From assembly GCA_031262005.1 (NCBI GenBank), contig JAISIO010000111.1, positions 1 to 7,914 of the forward strand: 7,914 nucleotides of DNA, given 5' to 3'. The first letter of the stretch is position 1. Every line of letters begins with the position of its first letter. Source of the stretch: Bacteroidales bacterium (lineage in GTDB: Bacteria; Bacteroidota; Bacteroidia; Bacteroidales; UBA1715). Shown piece by piece: positions 5,814 through 7,914 of this stretch. Below the pieces are notes generated by a model. The model was not told the origin of the DNA, searched no databases, and saw only the letters and a program-made list of their open reading frames with translations. Position numbers and translations under genes: made by a program.

Positions 5814-5885
5814 GTTGAATAACTGAATAACTGAATAACCGACTAAGTGGCTAATCGACTAACCGAGTAACTGACTAATTGATAT
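5814..5885. repeat. Octamer tandem array in the rsmA leader
   Basis: Nine contiguous 8-bp units on the plus strand: GTTGAATA, ACTGAATA, ACTGAATA, ACCGACTA, AGTGGCTA, ATCGACTA, ACCGAGTA, ACTGACTA and ATTGATAT. The consensus is roughly ANYGANTA and the register never slips. The array begins 5 bp upstream of the rsmA start and runs into the stem-loop at 5879-5931. Confidence 0.8.
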
Positions 5886-5931
5886 TCAAAGAAAGTTTTG
5901 CAAAAATTGTCATAAACTTCTTGAATATCAA
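5879..5931. repeat. Long imperfect inverted repeat between rsmA and the flippase-like gene
   Basis: TTGATATTCAA (5879-5889) is the exact reverse complement of TTGAATATCAA (5921-5931). Further in, GAA (5891-5893) pairs with TTC (5918-5920) and GTTT (5895-5898) with AAAC (5914-5917), with single unpaired A bases at 5890 and 5894. The result is an 18-bp stem closing a 15-nt loop. No T-tract follows directly. It lies in the shared upstream region of two divergent genes, 35 bp before the plus-strand start. Confidence 0.7.
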
Positions 5932-5965
5932 ATTAAATTGTGTTTTTTTGAAAAAAATATGAAAA

Positions 5966-6934
5966 ATGTCGAAGTCATCATTGCAGAAAATAGCCGTATG
6001 GACAGTAAAAATCATTGTTTTTGCCGTAGCATGGGGCTATGTGATATATAAATTCCAAGATATTCATGCAGATGTTTTGCACATGTTTGTAGATGTGCGT
6101 TTTGGCATTTCAATAGTGGCACTATTGCTGGTGCTCATGCTCTGTAATTGGGGGTTGGAAGTATATAAATGGCATTGGTTAATTACAAAACTTACTCCTA
6201 TTTCGTGGCGCACGGCACTGCGAGGAGTATTGATTGGCTTGCCTTTGGCTCTGGTAACGCCCAACCGTATAGGCGAAATCGGCGGGCGAGCCGTGGTACT
6301 TGCTCATGAACGAAAAAAGGCGGTTTTTGCTACGTTTATCGGTAGTTTATCTCAATTGTGCGCCACGTTGATTTTCGGTTTACTGGGTTTTGTGTTGTAT
6401 ATGATGTTTTTACCACAACACCGTATTATTACTATTGCTGCTTATATTTCTGTTGCCGCATTGTTGGTAGGGGTAGTGTTTTTTTTATTATTCCGTAAGC
6501 AGCGATGGCTGTATCAATTATTGTTGCGCTTAAGCGGTACATCATGGTTCCGAAAATTTAAGAATGTTTTACGCTATTATCCGCTTTCTTCTTTGTTACC
6601 TTTGTTTGGTGCGAGTTTGGTGCGCTATGCGGTATTTTGTACGCAGTTTTGTATTGCAATCAGCATTTTTATAGGAGAACTCTCTTATTTAGAGATATTT
6701 ATAGGTGTAACGCTTACCTATTTTTTTACAACTATTATTCCCACATCGGTATTGGGCGAAATTGGCATACGAGGCTCGGTGGCAATGTTTATTTTTAGTT
6801 TTTTTACCAATCAAGCAGCTATTGTATTTCAGGTAAGTTTGCTTATTTGGCTTATCAATATTGTAATTCCTACGCTTGTGGGAACGTTTTTTTTGGTGTC
6901 ATATAGGCATAAGAGCCGTTCAAAGGTTTTGTAA
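5966..6934 (+). CDS. Flippase-like integral membrane protein (LPG_synthase_TM/UPF0104-like)
   Basis: A 322-residue polytopic inner-membrane protein. Hydrophobic segments can be placed near 12-29, 46-63, 84-98, 125-148, 155-176, 208-235, 243-262, 270-282 and 287-312; these are estimates by eye. The family signature is a polar P-N-R-I-G-E-I-GG-R stretch (99-108) between membrane segments and a second conserved loop IPTSVLGEIGIRGS (258-271). Both match the transmembrane domain shared by MprF (lysylphosphatidylglycerol synthase) and the YbhN/AglD-like proteins, which are thought to move lipids or lipid-linked precursors across the membrane. There is no synthase domain, so this is the stand-alone type; its substrate cannot be inferred from its neighbours. 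The ATG at 5966 is chosen because a nearby ATG at 5959 is out of frame. It is divergent from rsmA and followed by a repeat-filled gap. Confidence 0.88.
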   Translation: MSKSSLQKIAVWTVKIIVFAVAWGYVIYKFQDIHADVLHMFVDVRFGISIVALLLVLMLCNWGLEVYKWHWLITKLTPISWRTALRGVLIGLPLALVTPNRIGEIGGRAVVLAHERKKAVFATFIGSLSQLCATLIFGLLGFVLYMMFLPQHRIITIAAYISVAALLVGVVFFLLFRKQRWLYQLLLRLSGTSWFRKFKNVLRYYPLSSLLPLFGASLVRYAVFCTQFCIAISIFIGELSYLEIFIGVTLTYFFTTIIPTSVLGEIGIRGSVAMFIFSFFTNQAAIVFQVSLLIWLINIVIPTLVGTFFLVSYRHKSRSKVL

Positions 6935-6941
6935 CGCTGGT

Positions 6942-6984
6942 TGTAGAGGAGTTAGAGGAGTTAGAGGAGTTAAGAAGTTAGCTC
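6942..6984. repeat. 9-bp tandem repeat downstream of the flippase-like gene
   Basis: TGTAGAGGA is followed by two exact copies of GTTAGAGGA (6951-6959, 6960-6968) and two shorter degenerate copies starting GTTA (6969-6976, 6977-6984). The array starts 7 bp after the TAA stop and grades directly into the heptamer array that begins at 6982. Confidence 0.75.
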
Positions 6985-7044
6985 TAATCCCTAACCATTA
7001 ATCATTAATCATTAATCACTAACCATTAACCATTAACCACTAAA
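6982..7044. repeat. Heptamer tandem array upstream of the cyclo-ligase gene
   Basis: Nine contiguous 7-bp units in perfect register: CTCTAAT, CCCTAAC, three CATTAAT, CACTAAC, two CATTAAC, and CACTAAA. The reverse-complement consensus is RTTARTG, the same word as the units at 5023-5043. It ends 50 bp before the cyclo-ligase start. Confidence 0.85.
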
Positions 7045-7094
7045 CTATTGTTTTGAGAGCCTTATTTTAGAAGTATCCACAATAATTTTTCCTG

Positions 7095-7622
7095 ATGAAA
7101 AAGAAACTACGAGCAGCCATACGGAAGGAAATAAAAAACATAGATGGGGAACATAAACGCTTGTTTTCGCAACAACTTTTTAGCGCAATAGAGCAACTGC
7201 CCGAATTTCAGTCGGCACATACCGTTTTGGCATTTTGGTCGCTTCCCGATGAGGTAGACACACACGATTTTATTGAAAAATGGGCTGGTGATAAGCGTAT
7301 GCTCTTGCCTGTGATTGTTGGCAAAGAGTTGCGCATAAAACAGTATGAAAGCAGTGGAACTCTTGTTCAAGCCTCTTACAACATTAGTGAACCAACGGGT
7401 GATTTTTTTACAAACTATGACGAAATAGACGTAATTATTGTACCGGGCGTTGCTTTTGATAAGCAAGGCAACAGGCTCGGCAGAGGGAAAGGCTATTACG
7501 ACAAGTTGCTACCACAGCTTTCGGGAACAAAAATAGGCGTATGCTTTCCGTGTCAGTTGGTAGAGCGCATTGTGCCCGACAGATGGGACGTGCAAATGGA
7601 TAAAATACTAACGGTTTCTTAG
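7095..7622 (+). CDS. 5-formyltetrahydrofolate cyclo-ligase
   Basis: A 175-residue cytoplasmic enzyme of normal family length (5-FCL, MTHFS). It converts 5-formyl-THF with ATP to 5,10-methenyl-THF, returning a stored folate to the one-carbon pool. The N-terminal MKKKLRAAIRKEIK helix carries the lysine/arginine pattern usual for the phosphate-binding start. The central strand LAFWSLPDEVDT (45-56) aligns with the substrate-contacting sheet. The signature VPGVAFDKQGNRLGRGKGYY (116-135), followed by DKLL, is complete, including the glycine-rich ATP-binding loop. The C-terminal PDRWDVQMDKILT (161-173) matches the family ending. No Shine-Dalgarno sequence or clear promoter is seen; a heptamer array occupies the upstream gap. 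The stop codon lies in one arm of an inverted repeat. Common names for the gene vary (fau, ygfA, yqgN), so no symbol is given. Confidence 0.95.
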   Translation: MKKKLRAAIRKEIKNIDGEHKRLFSQQLFSAIEQLPEFQSAHTVLAFWSLPDEVDTHDFIEKWAGDKRMLLPVIVGKELRIKQYESSGTLVQASYNISEPTGDFFTNYDEIDVIIVPGVAFDKQGNRLGRGKGYYDKLLPQLSGTKIGVCFPCQLVERIVPDRWDVQMDKILTVS

Positions 7623-7658
7623 ACACAATAGAAATTGTACTCCGTTACATTCTAAGAA
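7616..7658 (+). repeat. Inverted repeat at the 3' end of the cyclo-ligase gene
   Basis: TTCTTAGA (7616-7623), which contains the TAG stop, is the exact reverse complement of TCTAAGAA (7651-7658). A second small stem, ACAAT/ATTGT (7625-7629 with 7634-7638), sits inside. With no T-tract behind it this is at best a weak terminator or a 3'-end stabilising structure. The rest of 7659-7813 shows no gene and no convincing promoter; the closest -7 match is TAGTTTTA at 7695-7702. Confidence 0.4.
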
Positions 7659-7813
7659 GCAAACTAAGAGGCAGCTTTTCTACCTAACGGGAATTAGTTT
7701 TACAATCTTGTTACGCATATAAATCCAAATTCAGACATTGTTTTTCGTAGTCTGCACAACATTTCAATACTTATTGCGTTGTGTAACGGAATACCAAAAA
7801 ATACCGTATCATT

Positions 7814-7914
7814 ATGAGCATAAAGAATTTTACTTTCGTAGTCTGTCTATTTTTTTCATGCACACTCTGTGCCCAAACTGCCAAAATAGGCACTGCGGTT
7901 GGTAACATTGCTCC
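7814..7914 (+). CDS. Exported protein, N-terminal fragment (possibly TlpA/thioredoxin-like)
   Basis: The first 33 codons of a gene run off the right edge. MSIKNF is followed by a hydrophobic stretch FTFVVCLFFSCTLCA (6-20) and then Q21, a typical Bacteroidetes signal peptide with probable cleavage after A20. A lipoprotein reading at C16 (FFSC) is possible but the -3 residue is poor. The mature start contains KIGTAVGNIAP (24-34), which resembles the GxxVGxxAPdf opening of TlpA/AhpC-like thiol-disulphide proteins that work in the periplasm or outer envelope. The CxxC motif that would confirm this lies outside the window, so the family is inference from about ten residues. The codons for residues 7-11 sit within a 12-bp direct repeat (TTTCGTAGTCTG) also present 91 bp upstream. 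Confidence 0.65.
   Translation, partial: MSIKNFTFVVCLFFSCTLCAQTAKIGTAVGNIA

Noticed and set aside
5959..5965. Alternative ATG for the flippase-like gene
   Set aside because: It is 7 bp upstream and out of frame; its reading frame loses the hydrophobic pattern at once.
6942..7044. CRISPR-like tandem array
   Set aside because: Units are 7-9 bp with no spacers and no cas genes nearby, so these are simple tandem repeats.
7107..7466. 119-codon open frame on the minus strand
   Set aside because: It lies antisense within the cyclo-ligase gene, whose own family motifs are complete; no independent support.

Overview
The window looks like a piece of a Bacteroidetes chromosome, most likely Bacteroidales. 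Four things point that way: sigma-ABfr-type promoters (TTTG - 19 bp - TAnnTTTG, exact upstream of a tRNA gene), no Shine-Dalgarno sequences before most starts, a tRNA gene without an encoded CCA end, and a signal peptide ending in ..CA|Q. Species cannot be told from the sequence.

Layout. At the left edge, on the minus strand, is the N-terminal end of a DUF58 protein, and upstream of it a tRNA-Leu(CAA) gene with its own promoter and rho-independent terminator. From 647 the plus strand carries a DUF4380-like (putative carbohydrate-mutarotase-fold) protein. A small AT-rich accessory-looking patch follows (1607-3750). It holds a 26-bp perfect palindrome, a short remnant of a DUF1016/YhcG-type PD-(D/E)XK nuclease gene, an AAA_14/DUF4143-type ATPase with its own promoter box, and a small SET-domain protein-lysine methyltransferase homologue. 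Then come housekeeping genes: recR (+) converging on nth (-), which sits behind rsmA (-) in a probable rsmA-nth operon; a divergent polytopic flippase-like membrane protein (+); 5-formyltetrahydrofolate cyclo-ligase (+); and at the right edge the first 33 codons of an exported, probably TlpA/thioredoxin-like protein (+).

How the genes fit together. recR (recombinational repair) and nth (base-excision repair) are DNA-maintenance genes, rsmA matures 16S rRNA, and the cyclo-ligase returns 5-formyl-THF to the one-carbon pool. These are ordinary core functions without an obvious shared pathway. The ATPase-SET pair, separated by 36 bp, is the only candidate for an uncharacterised functional unit, and the evidence for it is adjacency alone.

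The most distinctive non-coding feature is a set of degenerate short tandem arrays with units of 7, 8 or 9 bp, each unit carrying TAA or TAG. They fill the gene junctions recR/nth, nth/rsmA, rsmA/flippase and flippase/cyclo-ligase, and overlap stop codons. No such arrays were seen in the left part (1-3630). No CRISPR array, insertion sequence, rRNA or recognised riboswitch was seen.
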